This document shows, one piece after another, positions 44,230 to 55,717 of a DNA stretch of 64,000 nucleotides. Below the pieces are notes generated by a model, which ran no database searches, was not told where the DNA came from, and worked only from the letters and a program-made list of their open reading frames with translations. Within the stretch, counting starts at the first letter, position 1, and the number at the start of each line of letters is the position of its first letter. The stretch is from Liolophura sinensis. Its lineage: Eukaryota; Mollusca; Polyplacophora; Chitonida; Chitonidae. Made by a program: the position numbers and the translations under genes. The stretch lies in contig NC_088301.1 in assembly GCF_032854445.1 (NCBI RefSeq), positions 22,377,808 through 22,441,807 of the forward strand. The letters are read 5' to 3'.

Positions 44230-47014
44230 AACATTCAGTATGCTACCTCGCTCATCCAATCGTCTGAAGCCAAAGTATAGTCCGATTGATCAATGGACAC
44301 AGGATCGAATCCAGCTAGGGCTGCTTCAACAGAGGCTTATTATACGCGTCGTTCTTAGGTATTTCATATTAGAACATATTTCTCAGGATGATGCGATAAT
44401 ATTTCTATATAAATGATCAACACCATGTTGACTTCCATAATCAGAGGCTCCTAGCTGTTACTACAATCCGCATCCTGTGAACGCGGTTCTATATATGTTT
44501 ATGAAAATACATTTGATTTAGTTGTAGGGCTCTTTCACAGCGGCATGGAAAAAGGGTAATAGCTACCAGAACGTTCAGATATAATACAACACGGCACAGA
44601 CCGTGTAAGCTGATATACCTGTATTGATCAAGACATGTTGTGGCAGGTAAAAACCTGTGCTTTAAAACACGACCGCCATAATTGCTATCTTAATTACGTA
44701 GCCTGACTGCAGGTGTTGTCGATGTAGCTCTTCGCTTGCTTTTATTTATAATTAACGACTTGTATGTGTAAAACTATTTTAAATTAAATCAAGGGTCATC
44801 AGTAATGGAAAGATATTGCCATAAATGAAGAAAGAAAAAAAACAACAAATATACAAAAAAAATCAACAAGTGCCACAGACCAATCGTACGACCTTTTACG
44901 TCATTTTCCGGCTCGCCGAGCTGTTTTCTTACAGGGCGATTTATTGGCTGGTGGAGAGTGTAGACAGTAAGGAGGAGGCAATGGTCCGGGGCAAATGAGG
45001 AGAACTCCTCTAGTGTCTTGGGTGAAGAATAAGAACCGGGTTAGCCAGAATGTGTATTGATCAGGCGCCCGGGCTTTGTCGAGCTAATTCACTATCTCTT
45101 CCCCTCAACAAACACGCTACAAAACACCCCGTTATGTTTAGGCTCGACCAGACAAACCTGATGCTAACCTTGCGCTGGGTCGGGCCCACCAGACGCCAGG
45201 TCATGTGATCTGCCGGTGGAACTCTGTCTGCCAGTAGAATAACGCCTCTCTAAACAAATTTCCTGACCGCATAATGAGAAATTTGTTAGACTGATAACTT
45301 ACCTGCGGAAGAAAACTCACCCTGAACTCCTGGGGCATTTCCGACAGTAGCAAAAGTATACTATAAATACACCAGCATGATAGCCGCTGATTCTAAAACG
45401 TATGTGACGTACCGAAACTTTGGTCAAATCACTTTCGCTTGTGAGGTGAAATGAGCATTTTTAACTAAAATGTTACCTCATTTTAGAACTACCATTGTAC
45501 ATACTTACATGCGGGTGTGCCAGGTTTAATCCCTGTGTGCAGCAATGTTCGTTGTTCTTACACTCTGTTGTTTTCAAATTGTAGATTAATTTCATTATGT
45601 CATGGAAGTAGCGTACTCGAAAGAAGACAGATGTCTGTAGTTTTCAAATACAAAATATCTACGATATTTTCTGACTGTTTTCTGAAGCATGAATGAGACG
45701 TTGTCATTGGCTCTGTAAATATTAACAAATCACGAAACGTCTTAGTATTCAGTTCTCTAGACAGGAAGTGACTTATTCTCTGCCATACTATGATAACATA
45801 TGGTGTCTCTCATTTATTACCCTACATTTATTTCTGTAATAATAGCTTGTTGGGTACAAATGGCAGTTTTAAAAGGAAGAATACAACTAAAGCCTCAGGA
45901 TGCCACCTTGTTGAAAGAACAGGCAAAGCTGTGTGTGTAAAAACGTTTGCCGCCATCGTTCGTCAATGACAAGCCTTTGGGTATGCTACTTTTCAGCAGA
46001 ATTTTTCAGGCAGACACAGAGTTGACTTATCGGCTGCTGTTGTTCATCAATAATTTCCGAGTGGGAGGAAATACATCATTTTCTCTTTTTTTTGTTGTTG
46101 TTGTTGGATGACACAATAGTTCATCTACCTCTTAGCAATATAGTTTTCACATCTTTCGTCTCCTTGAAGAGGTAGCTCAAATGGTTCACCAGCTGTATAC
46201 CTGTAATAAGCATATAAGCTCAAATTACTTCACAACCTATAGACCTAATTAAATATTAACAGCCCAAATAACTTACAAGCTCTATGTGAATATGTAACGA
46301 AATGACGTCACAGTTTGTCCGGCTCAGAAGCTTGGCGATGGATCCACGCACATGTGCCATTGGACACAGCTGCATAGACAAAAGAGCTGGCAAAAGAGGA
46401 CAAAAGCTGTTTGGACAGCCAAGTCGTCCATATGTTGAATACAAAGTGAGATGCCGGGTATGTCAAGCTTTAATCTGAAGTATCCAAGCTCTGTCTCCAA
46501 AGCCTCCATATTGATTTTTGTGGTCACATGGCAGACTCATACACACCGGGCCCTCGTGCGTTGATCAGGTAGACATTTGTCGCGTCTTTTAAAAGCGATC
46601 GTGCTACATTAGGGAAAAATCTCATCACTCTCCGAGGCGGAAGGTACCAGCTTAATATTTCTGAGACATTGGACAGTCCACAGGAACATTGAACTGGTTA
46701 CTCAATATGTCGGTAGACAAGGGTGTGTCGGAATGCATAGATGCTCACGTCTGTCTCACTGACAGTTTGACCCTGGCGTCTTCTTAAAAATACCCCCCCC
46801 CCCCCCCAGAAACAATTAACGAACTTCTCGAAATTATATCGTGTGTTTCTGCGCAAAGTTTAGACATTCAGCTCGCTTTAGGCGTGGTTTCCACAACGAT
46901 TATCGAATAAATGTTGTGACAATATGCGGAAGTTAGTATTCTGCGATAAATTCCTTGTGTTAATCTGGAATATATAGGAAGTGAGTGTTAACTGAAATGT
47001 CACCTTTCCCATCA
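44230..47014. other. Intron 2, no gene seen
   Basis: A less AT-rich, probably unique stretch at 44880-45260 contains inverted CCAAT-type motifs (TTTATTGGCTGG) and could be an intronic control element, but nothing proves it. There is a poly-C run of about 16 at 46793-46808. No exon recognised. Confidence 0.45.
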
Positions 47015-47780
47015 ATGGTTTTTCCCATCAGGGCTGGTGTCTGGACAATGTTTGTCTAACGGGGTTGGTTTGTGGAGAATGTTATTTTAAGATGGTTTGT
47101 GTCTGGACAATGTTATTATAGCTTCCTTGGTGTCTGGACAATGTTATTACAACATTGTTGGTGTCTGGGCAATGTTTTTATAAGGGGGGTTGCATTCTGG
47201 ACAATGTTATTAGAACACGGTTGTTGTCTGAACAATGTTATTATAACCGGCTTGGTGGATGGTCATGTTATTACAACCGGCTTGGTGGATGGGTCATGTT
47301 ATTATAACAGGGTTGGGTCTGGCCATGTTATTATTAACAGGGTTGTTGTCCTGGAGAATGTTATTATAACAGGGTTGTACAATGTTATGATAACATAAAC
47401 ATAGGTTGGTTTCTGGACAATACCATTGTTTAGGGTGGTTGTTTGGACAAAGCGTTCATAACAGGCTTGGTGTTTGGGCAATGCTATTGTAACAGCCTTG
47501 GTGTTTGGGCAATGTCATTACAACAGGCTTGGTGTTTGGGCAATGCTATTGTAACAGGCTTGGTGTTTGGGCAGCGTTATTATAACAAGCTTGGTGTTTG
47601 GGCAATGCTATTGTAACAGGCTTGGTGTTTGGGCAGTGTTATTATAACAGGCTTGGTGTTTGGGCAGTGTTATTATAACAGGCTTGGTGTTTGGGCAATG
47701 TCATTACAACAGGGTTGGTGTCTAAACAATACTATTATAAGAGGTTTGGTGCCTGGTCAATGCTATTGTAACTTATGAAA
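47015..47780. repeat. 31-bp minisatellite, about 24 copies
   Basis: The unit is GGCTTGGTGTTTGGGCAATG + TTATTATAACA. The left half uses GGTGTCTGGACAATG variants with irregular spacing; the right half (47460-47700) is very regular. Confidence 0.92.
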
Positions 47781-48999
47781 CAGGCTTCTTTCATTTTCAT
47801 TCAACCTCTCGAATTAGACGAGTCCACTTGACAAATCGTATGGTGTAAACTGTGTTCAGTGTTTACGGGAGAGTGGAACTGTACACATTTTCTATGGTCT
47901 CAGGAGAACTACATGTGTATGGCGTGGGTGTCAAGAATGGGTGTCAAGAATATTCCGTTAAACGCCTTCGCTCCTAAGTTTATTAAACTTTTCCATCAAT
48001 GCAGTTCACTTCTAAGAAAGTATGGCCGAAGTATCCAGCATTTCTGGCATTCTGCTTCATGATTGTTTCTTCACTCCGTTTAACCCGGGATTAGGGAGCA
48101 ATATATTCATCGTGTTGAATAAGATCGCCACGTTGGATATTTGAACATATATTATCGAAGCGTAAATGAGATACATATTTTGATAATCGACCACATATAA
48201 TTGAATACTGGTTTCATTCATTCGCTTGGCACACTCCTTACTTTTTTCCATCATCACTGAAAACCGTAAAAACTGCTTCTATTTGCATAGAGTATGTCCT
48301 AATTTCTTACTTCATATACAGTACTCTTAAGTCCGACAGTGGTTTGTGTTGAACGTTTTTGTTCACCCGTAATGTCCATTTTTTACGTCCATATTAAAGT
48401 GCAATCCGGGTACAAAGAGAGCACGGATAGCACTCTATTTCAGTATCGTTCCTGTTGCACATCGTTCGAAGCCCGGTGAACCGAGGAGTGAAAATCGAGT
48501 TCGCGAATAGTGATCTCGTTTTTCACTGTGGCATTCGACAGGTCGTTCTCGTGTGGGATCATATGTATGCTGTCTGAGGTGTCGGAATAATGTGACCGAG
48601 TGTGACCCATGTCACGCAGATGCGATGTCAGGGTGATATGACCATGACACGTGCCTCGTTTGGAACATGATCGAAACTGTAACGGCTTGTCACCAGCTTA
48701 TACACGTAATTAGTACCTGTCGTTGTATAAAGCTACCTGGACAGGGAGGGAGTCAGAGTGGGAGGGGATATATTCAGATCTGTGTTTGTTAATTCTGATA
48801 CAAAGTCAATAAAAGCTACTCGAGCTGTCTGTCATTCGTGTCTGACCATATGGCCAATGGTGATCGAGCTTATTTTATTCTCTGCATGACAAGCATTAAT
48901 CGGATTCGTTCACTTATCCATATTAACCTTGTCGCATATGTTAATCTCCTTTCATAACTGTTCTCTTACAATGAGGATCTATTTTGACGATGACTACCT
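47781..48999. other. Intron 2, no feature recognised
   Basis: No exon, RNA or known repeat recognised. Confidence 0.5.
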
Positions 49000-49325
49000 G
49001 ACCAGTGTAATTCCCACGCATGTTATTATCACGCACGAAGTCGAGAGACCAGGGTTCAAACCCAGGTCGGATCACATCAAGGAAAATTGCATTTGTTGGT
49101 GCCTCGCTTCACTTTCACCACTGAGACGTCTTTTCAAGGAAACAGGACTGGTTCGTTCAGTGTCATCATAATATGTGGATGGGTGGAGTGTCATGTGTTT
49201 GACATTCCAGTGGCGGCTGCACTTTGGCAGCATGGATTCGCCCTGCCACAAGAAGACAGAGCATATGTACACACAGCTAATGACTCACCGTCGTCATGTG
49301 ACTGAATAGTACGCTGCTAAAACCC
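49000..49325 (+). mobile_element. SINE family 3, longest copy with tRNA-like B box
   Basis: B-box-like GGGTTCAAACCCAGGTCGG at 49051-49069 is followed by AAACAGGACTGGTTCGTTCA, GTCATCATAATATGTGGATG + GGTGGAGTGTCATGTG and a downstream GGCGGCTGCACTTTGGCAGC block. The A box and 5' end are not clear. Confidence 0.55.
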
Positions 49326-49555
49326 TAGCATGTATACATATTATCGTATATACAATCAAGCATGGTGTATTTCTTACTTATTGGTCTAAAACCAATGTTA
49401 AATTTTACATAGCAGTGCAGTGCAGTGCTTTAATATGTTGTGTTTCTGATACGAAATATTATGCTGTGGACAACTCAGTATTCAATTACAATATCCGAAC
49501 ATGTCGGGCACACAAAACATAGTAATTTGTAACATAACAAAATAATGATCTCTAT

Positions 49556-49622
49556 CGCAGTATTCTTGATTACGGCATAAAGCACCATTCAAATAAATAA
49601 ATAAATAAATAAATAAATAAAT
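49556..49622 (+). mobile_element. SINE family 1, 3' tail fragment
   Basis: GCAGTATTCTTGATTACGGC + ATAAAGCACCATTC with a long (AAAT)n run to 49621. Confidence 0.8.
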
Positions 49623-49639
49623 ACAACACTCAATAAATA

Positions 49640-49718
49640 AATCAATCAGTAATTTATTCTGCCGTCACTCGGAAAACATAGTATTCTGTCATTTTAACGG
49701 ATTAATTTTTATAGTGTT
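49640..49718. mobile_element. TA-MITE family, right-end fragment
   Basis: GCCGTCACTCGGAAAACATA + GTATTCTGTCATTTTAACGG + ATTAATTTTTATAGTG corresponds to the right terminal repeat only. Confidence 0.65.
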
Positions 49719-49787
49719 AAAATGGTTAGTGTCGGCTACTGGGTTGATTGACAGATTTACGTGTATGGCCACGGAATGCTAGTTTCA

Positions 49788-49943
49788 TTTATTTATTTAT
49801 TTGTTTAGTTTTACGCCGTACTCTAGGATATTTCACTTATACGACGGCGGCCAGCATTATGGTGGGAGGAAAACGGGCAGCGCCCGGGGGAAACCCACGA
49901 CCATCCGCAGGTTGCTGCCAGACCTTTCCACTTACGGCCGCAG
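49788..49943 (-). mobile_element. SINE family 1, 5'-truncated copy
   Basis: (TTTA)n at 49788-49802, then TTTTACGCCGTACTCTAGGA, CAGCATTATGGTGGGAGGAA and CCATCCGCAGGTTGCTGCCA. It stops at CTTACGGCCGCAG. Confidence 0.9.
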
Positions 49944-50254
49944 ATGGAATGCTAGATTCATGGGTGAGGTAAACTGGTACATTGGTGGATTGATATAGTG
50001 ATAGAGCTGATGAAGAAAGAAGGTGAGTTGACTGGTTGATTGACTTTAGAAAAGTTGATTGACAGATGGCTAAGGTAAAACGATTTGTGCATAGATCAAT
50101 TGATACAAAGGCAGAATGGGTTTGGTGATTGATTGACTCCTGGGTGCGGGAGATGGGTGAATGATTCTGTGGTGACTGACTGATTGGTCCAACCCTAAGT
50201 TGATTTATTGGTATAAATGCATTCATTCTGCGGCATGTCATGTTAATTCCTGTT
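49944..50254. other. Intron 2; TTGATTGA-rich segment
   Basis: Scattered GGTTGATTGACT and GATTGATTGACT motifs (49950-50190) suggest a decayed simple repeat. Nothing else. Confidence 0.45.
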
Positions 50255-50955
50255 ATCAGAACCTTTACATCAAGCGTAATACTTTGATCTCTAAGTACTT
50301 GTTACCAGTAGGTATAACATCAATCGAAATACTTTGATTTCACGAAAACACTTTGTGTCATAGCTTATAACATCAAGCACATTACTTTGTGTTAACGTAA
50401 GTACTTGCTACCAGAAGATATTACATTAAGCGCCATACTTTGATTTCACGTAAACGTTTGCTGCCACAGCGTACAGCACCGACCACATTACTTTGTTCTC
50501 ATTTGAGCGGTTGTTACCAGAAGGTGTAAGATTAAGCACATTACTCACGCAAACGCTTGTTAACAGAATGTAGGACATCGAGTATAATACTTTGTTCTCA
50601 CGTAAACACTTGTTACCATGAGGTATAACATGAAGTATAATACTCTGTTCTCGCGTAAACACTTGTGTCAGAGCTTACAATATTAAGCGCAAGACTTTGT
50701 TCTTGCACAAACTTTTGTTACCAGAAGGCATAACATCGAATGTAATACTTTTGTTTGACGTAAAGGTTTATTGCCAAAGCTTATGTCAAGAACAATAGGC
50801 GTACTTTGTTTTCACGTAAATTCTTGTTATCAAAGCCTATACCATTAAGCGCAGTAATTTCATTTCACGTAAACGCTTGTTGCCGAGCGTATGATATAAA
50901 ACACAGTGCTTTTTGTCATATGAACTCTTGTTACCAGAACGTATTATAGTTCTGT
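50255..50955. repeat. About 53-bp minisatellite, about 13 copies
   Basis: The unit is CATCAAGCGTAATACTTTGT + TCTCACGTAAACACTTGTTA + CCAGAAGGTATAA, with moderate divergence along the array. Confidence 0.9.
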
Positions 50956-51924
50956 CACTAGTTCTGTCACTATTAAGTCAGTAGTGTACCACAGTAATAA
51001 CGCATGAAAAAGAAAACTGTGGACTGTTTAATGGATAAATTATCAATATCTTTTTCTGAGCGTTCAGTTCCAACACAGATTTTGAAGTAAAGCAAGTTAC
51101 TGATGGATCCATCTGGCTTCCCGCTTTTATCAGTATCGTGTTATTGACGAAATAATACTGTTAGATTCCACCACCGCGTGGTCTTGAGCGTTCGCCGGAA
51201 GTCTACAGAGCTCAGTTAGGGACTTGTTAAAATATTTTTTTGTTCGGCTTCAGTATCTTCTCCAGTCATTAACCCATCCCTCCCCACTACCGCACCACCT
51301 TCTTGCTCTCTCCCAAATGCATCCGGCATTCCCGCCTCGATGAACACGCCGAACATAGCCTGGACAAGGCATAAAGAGTCTTGAAGCTTTACACGAAATT
51401 AAACCTAAGCCGGCGATGCTGTGCCATACATAATACATGATTGTCTAATAACAAACTCTGATAACCAAATAATACGGATAACAGGCCTGGGATAACCTTA
51501 TTAACGATTGAGATCAATATCTGAAATCAGAGGAAGCTAGAAGAGTCGTATGGCTTGGAAACCGTGGAAGCTCGATATGCCGGCAAATCTACTGGCTATG
51601 TGCTAGTTGAGAACTCCTGTCTGTGCTGTATACAGCCCGAGGTGGTGATGGCGCGCTATGTTCCGACGTCCCAGCTGCCTCTCGTGATCAGTGTCACGCC
51701 GCCACCACACCGACACTAACTGCCAGCTCTAACATCATTTCCCGCTCATTAAGCAGCCTTGTGCCGTTTTTTACGCTGTTATTCAGAACGAACTGGACTA
51801 TCACCTATCGTTGTTGACTGCCAGCTTTCTGTATCAATAATAAATTAGCGCTCCCGTCAGAGAACGATTCCTGTTATTACATCATACTCCTTCATATAGG
51901 GAGATTTAACATGGCAGCTCTGAG
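50956..51924. other. Intron 2, no feature recognised
   Basis: No exon, RNA or known repeat recognised. Confidence 0.5.
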
Positions 51925-52532
51925 ATATGACCGTAGAGAGTTTTAACATGCATCCCTATTATTTGACCGTAGAGAGTTTTAACATGTATCCCTGTTATTT
52001 GACCGTAGAGAGTTTTAACATGTATCCCTGTTATTTGACCGTAGAGAGTTTTAACGTGCATCCCTGTTATTTGACGGTAGAAAGTTTTAACATGCATCCC
52101 TGTTATTTGACCACAGAGAGTTTTAGCATGCATCCCTGTTATTTGACGGTAAAAAAGTCTTAATTTGTAACCTGTATTTGGTCGTAGAGAGTTCTGAAAT
52201 ACATCCCTGTTGTTTGATCGTAGTTTTAACATAGGCCTACATGTATTTGTTCGAACATGTTTTAACATCCATCACTTTTGTTTGATCGCAGAGTTTCTAA
52301 CATACTTTTTACTGTTATTTTGTGATAAAAGTTTTAACATGCAACCCTATTGTTTGATCGTAGATAATTTTAACGTGCATTCCTGATATTTGACGGGAGG
52401 AAGTTTTAACATTCATTCATGTTCATCCAATATAGGCCTATACATCCCTGTTATTTGATCGTAAACAATTTTAATATGCATCCGAGTTGTTTAATTGTAG
52501 AGAGTTTTAACATGCATCCCTGTTCTTTCTTC
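51925..52532. repeat. 37-bp minisatellite, about 16 copies
   Basis: The unit is TTTGACCGTAGAGAGTTTTA + ACATGCATCCCTGTTAT. It is highly regular at 51925-52150 and degenerate further right. Confidence 0.93.
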
Positions 52533-53057
52533 CTTGAGGATTTTGAACTGAACTCGCACAAATCGCTTTTTGATTTGCTGTTAAATAATACAAATGTAGA
52601 AATTGAAGAGAGATTGATAGACAAATTTTGTATCCCCTTGTAAATTGATTTAGGTTTCTTTACCAAGCATGTTACATTGGAATTCAGTATTGATTGATTT
52701 CTTATCATACTTTTATTTATTCATTTATCTGTATGCTGTTTGACACTGTTGAGAACCGCAATCCTTTAACTTTTATGCGCTTCAAACCTGCGTAGATGTG
52801 TCCCGCTGCCGTCATGGGGGACTGGCTTGAAATTAGCCCATGGCAAAGTGCGAACATTGCTGTGTTTTTTTGTTGTTTTTTTTTTGCTATTGGACATTGT
52901 TTGTCTTTGGTTTACTTTTAAGCCTTGAAATATCTAAATTTTTGAATTAAAAACATCTAAAGTAACATTTGTTTTATGTTGTCCTTTAAAATTTGCAATT
53001 GAAAGCATGTACGTGTACAGGATTGCTCTCACACTTCGTGGTGCCTTAATTAGTGAC
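52533..53057. other. Intron 2, no feature recognised
   Basis: AT-rich; nothing recognised. Confidence 0.5.
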
Positions 53058-53145
53058 AATAGGCGGTCGTCCACGCTGGTTTAACGATTTATCTTCTAAA
53101 TAAAACATTTCTAAGTATGGCGTTAAACAACAATCAAGTATATTA
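53058..53145 (+). mobile_element. SINE 3' tail fragment (GGCGTTAAACAACAATCAA type)
   Basis: CGGTCGTCCACGCTGGTTTA, then ATTTCTAAGTATGGCGTTAA + ACAACAATCAAG. This is the usual end of another molluscan-type SINE. The head is not resolved. Confidence 0.55.
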
Positions 53146-53389
53146 ATGAATAACTTATATTACGTGGAACCTGATTGGTTGACATAATGCATAAATTAGC
53201 TGTCATGTGAAAGTTGCTCAGACAACGCTAATCGGAAGACTGTTAACACCTGTCAACATCTATCCAGGAAACGTTCTCAAAGTGATGTTGTGTTTAACCA
53301 CGTATCCTTGTTGTTTATAAAAATATTGTTGTCTCGGTTGTCGGCTTTTAATAATATCCATTAAGTTTCAGTTAAAACTTGATCACAGG

Positions 53390-53485
53390 GGGGGCTCGCT
53401 GTCTTGGATAGTTAATGCGCTGGCACCGCGGGTAGTGTCATGCTCCCGGCTAATGAATCGGTGTGTTTGAATCCTACACTCTTAA
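53390..53485 (+). mobile_element. Possible tRNA-like SINE head
   Basis: GGGGCTCGCTGTCTTGGATAG resembles an A-box arm, and GGTGTGTTTGAATCCTACAC matches a B box. The clover-leaf is not closed. Confidence 0.4.
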
Positions 53486-54482
53486 AGAATACATGAAGTG
53501 TTCTTTTTTTGTCTTAATATGTAGTTTAGGATGTTTTATAACATAGACAAGTACAAAAAAGATGCTCAGTTCTATTCTTGGGCTTAAAACTTTATTCGAA
53601 TTTCAGTCTTTGTACGGCTCTTGTTGTCATGACGTCAATTATGGCAGCCATCAAAACAACTCTTTGAAGGGAAGTGCCAGAACGAGGGTCGCTCAGCTGT
53701 TTCCGCGTTGCCATTAAGTTAATCGATGACGCCGTGAAAATTCGCGATATGGGGCGAAAAGTAAAATAGAGAGGTTATTAAATAACATAAAATATGTTTT
53801 TTCTTCCTTTTTTATAACACAACTTTCTTTATTACTCTTCGTTGTATGGTATGGGTTTATGTACCCCTTAAGACAGGGGGATTTTCTGGACCATTAGACC
53901 TCTCCGCCATTATGTAAATAGTTAAAATAAAAAAAAAATAATACATAAAATTACACCGCTTTGTGATGAGGTTTATTAAGTCTTTCAGACATGCATTCAT
54001 GCGTCCATGATTGTAGATTGCAGTGTACACAGCTGGGGATTAAATGTCCCTACTGCGACCAAAGTCCAAAACAAATTGATCAAAACATGTTCTTATAACA
54101 AGCTACAATGATTGCTGTGACGAACATTTGTACTTTCTCAGTGAACTTTCTCACTGAAATTCGTGAACGATCTGATTCCAGGGTTCTACAAAATTGTCGC
54201 AAGGCTGCCTCAAGCGCATTTACCATGGCGACGTATTTCTTCCTTTTATGTTGCCGTGGACGTTACGCCAGGCGCAGTTTGCGACTGCTTTGTACAATGG
54301 GCCCAAGCCCTTCTAAGATTTAAGCATGAAAACTGATTGAAACAAGAAAACATGACCAGAAAAGCTATAAAGGGAGAGGACGAAGAAGAAACAGGAGTCG
54401 CAGAATAGAACTGCGCAGCAGTATTTTGATTTCATTTGTTGGAGTTCCCAGATGTCTTATCTTTCTTTATTTATCTTTTCAG
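53486..54482. other. End of intron 2; acceptor region of exon 3
   Basis: No exon or repeat recognised before the pyrimidine-rich acceptor (TCTTTATTTATCTTTTCAG) ending at 54482. The open frame that extends back to 54426 is intronic. Confidence 0.55.
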
Positions 54483-55565
54483 CTATACGGCATCTCGTCT
54501 TTCTTCTTTGTGATGCTGTCCATCTTGGGCTTCTGTTTGGAGACGTTGCCCAAACTCAGGCCAAAGGGCATCCCCAAAGTCGCCAACACCACCAGCAAGT
54601 GCGATGGGTCGCTTCAGGACCAGATGTTACAATGGGAGCCGAATAAATTCCTCAATGTAATAGATATAGTTTGTACGGTGTTCTTCACCCTGGAACTGAT
54701 CTGCAGGTTTACCTTCGCTCCAAACAAGCTGAAATTCGTTCGGTCGCCCATGAACATCATAGATATGTTGGCACTCGTGCCCCTCTACGTGCAGTTTGTC
54801 CTGAACGAAATCGACATCGAGTACTGCTACCTGAGCGAGAGGCTAATATTCGAAGTGATGTTCATCCTGAGAATCATCAGGATGTTTAGAATTTTTCACC
54901 TGGTCAAACATTACCAGGCGTTAAAGATTTTAGTGTGCGCGCTAAGGGCCAGCATACAGGAGTTTCTCATGTTGTCCATATTCTTGATCATTGGAATGCT
55001 TGTTTTCGCCAGTATGATCTACTATGCAGAACGGGAAGATGCTGTCAATCCCAGTAAAACTTTCACGACGATTCCAGTGGGTTTTTGGTGGGCCATCATA
55101 ACCATGACTACCGTGGGCTACGGGGACGTGTACCCTAAGACGTCCCTTGGTTACATCGTGGGTGCCGGATGTGCCGTGTGTGGCGTTTTAATGGTGGCCT
55201 TAACAATCCCAGTAATATCAAACAATTTTACCCTCTTCTATACACACGTCCGATCACGGTCAGAAGTACCTAAAGGCACGCGGATTAAGTCGGCTGACGA
55301 AGTCTCCATCGAGTCCCACACAATGAGGAAAAGACAGTACTCCGGGTCATCAGTGATATTAGAGACTTACCTGAACGGTAAAGTTACGATTCATGAGAAT
55401 GAGAATTCGGTTAATTCTACAATCGTTCCTTTGTGTCGGCTTTCGGACGAGTTTTCGGAGTCAGACTTTGGGCAGACGACGGATAAAGACAAGAAAACGT
55501 CCCGGAGCTCGTCTAGGATTTGTGCTGAACATGGCGAGCGGGGACAAGGAGAAACAAACCTGTGA
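54483..55565 (+). CDS. Shaw-like: Gene B terminal exon: Kv3/Shaw-type K+ channel S1-S6 and C-tail
   Basis: Starts in phase 0 after TTTTCAG, matching the phase-0 end of exon 2, and reads 360 residues to TGA 55563-55565. S1 is about residues 2-22, with an N-T-T-S glycosylation site in the S1-S2 loop. S2 (about 59-77) is followed by FAPNKLKF, then S3 and S4 at 123-143 (54849-54911), with three Arg, then His and Lys. S5 ends FASMIYYAERE. The filter TVGYGD is at 55110-55127. S6 carries T-I-P (55203-55211) in place of the P-V-P bend. The roughly 110-residue C-tail is Ser/Thr/Lys-rich with possible kinase sites (KKTSRSSSR). It ends E-T-N-L, which fits a class I PDZ ligand (S/T-x-hydrophobic). Exons 1 to 3 would make about 548 residues, normal for Kv3, if the exon 2 frame were intact. 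By itself this exon is clean, with no stop or indel against gene A, so function was kept until recently or still is. Confidence 0.95.
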   Translation, partial: LYGISSFFFVMLSILGFCLETLPKLRPKGIPKVANTTSKCDGSLQDQMLQWEPNKFLNVIDIVCTVFFTLELICRFTFAPNKLKFVRSPMNIIDMLALVPLYVQFVLNEIDIEYCYLSERLIFEVMFILRIIRMFRIFHLVKHYQALKILVCALRASIQEFLMLSIFLIIGMLVFASMIYYAEREDAVNPSKTFTTIPVGFWWAIITMTTVGYGDVYPKTSLGYIVGAGCAVCGVLMVALTIPVISNNFTLFYTHVRSRSEVPKGTRIKSADEVSIESHTMRKRQYSGSSVILETYLNGKVTIHENENSVNSTIVPLCRLSDEFSESDFGQTTDKDKKTSRSSSRICAEHGERGQGETNL

Positions 55566-55612
55566 CAATCCGGCAGACAATCAGTGGTTTCGTTTGGGCT
55601 GAAACCACAGCA

Positions 55613-55618
55613 AATAAA
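55613..55618 (+). promoter_or_regulatory. AATAAA poly(A) signal candidate of gene B
   Basis: A canonical AATAAA lies 48 bp after the stop codon in ACCACAGCAAATAAATACAC. This is close to the stop for an animal gene, so longer 3' UTR forms are possible. Confidence 0.45.
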
Positions 55619-55717
55619 TACACATTGTGAAATGCACAATGGTTAGCAGGCCGTATTCTAAAACTGACCTGACAGATGATACGGACAGATGATTATTATT
55701 ATCGCTGGATCGCAAAC

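Noticed and set aside
54426-54482. Alternative start giving a 379-residue channel from 54426
   Set aside because: The extra 19 residues lie in the pyrimidine tract before a good TTTTCAG acceptor and have no counterpart in gene A.
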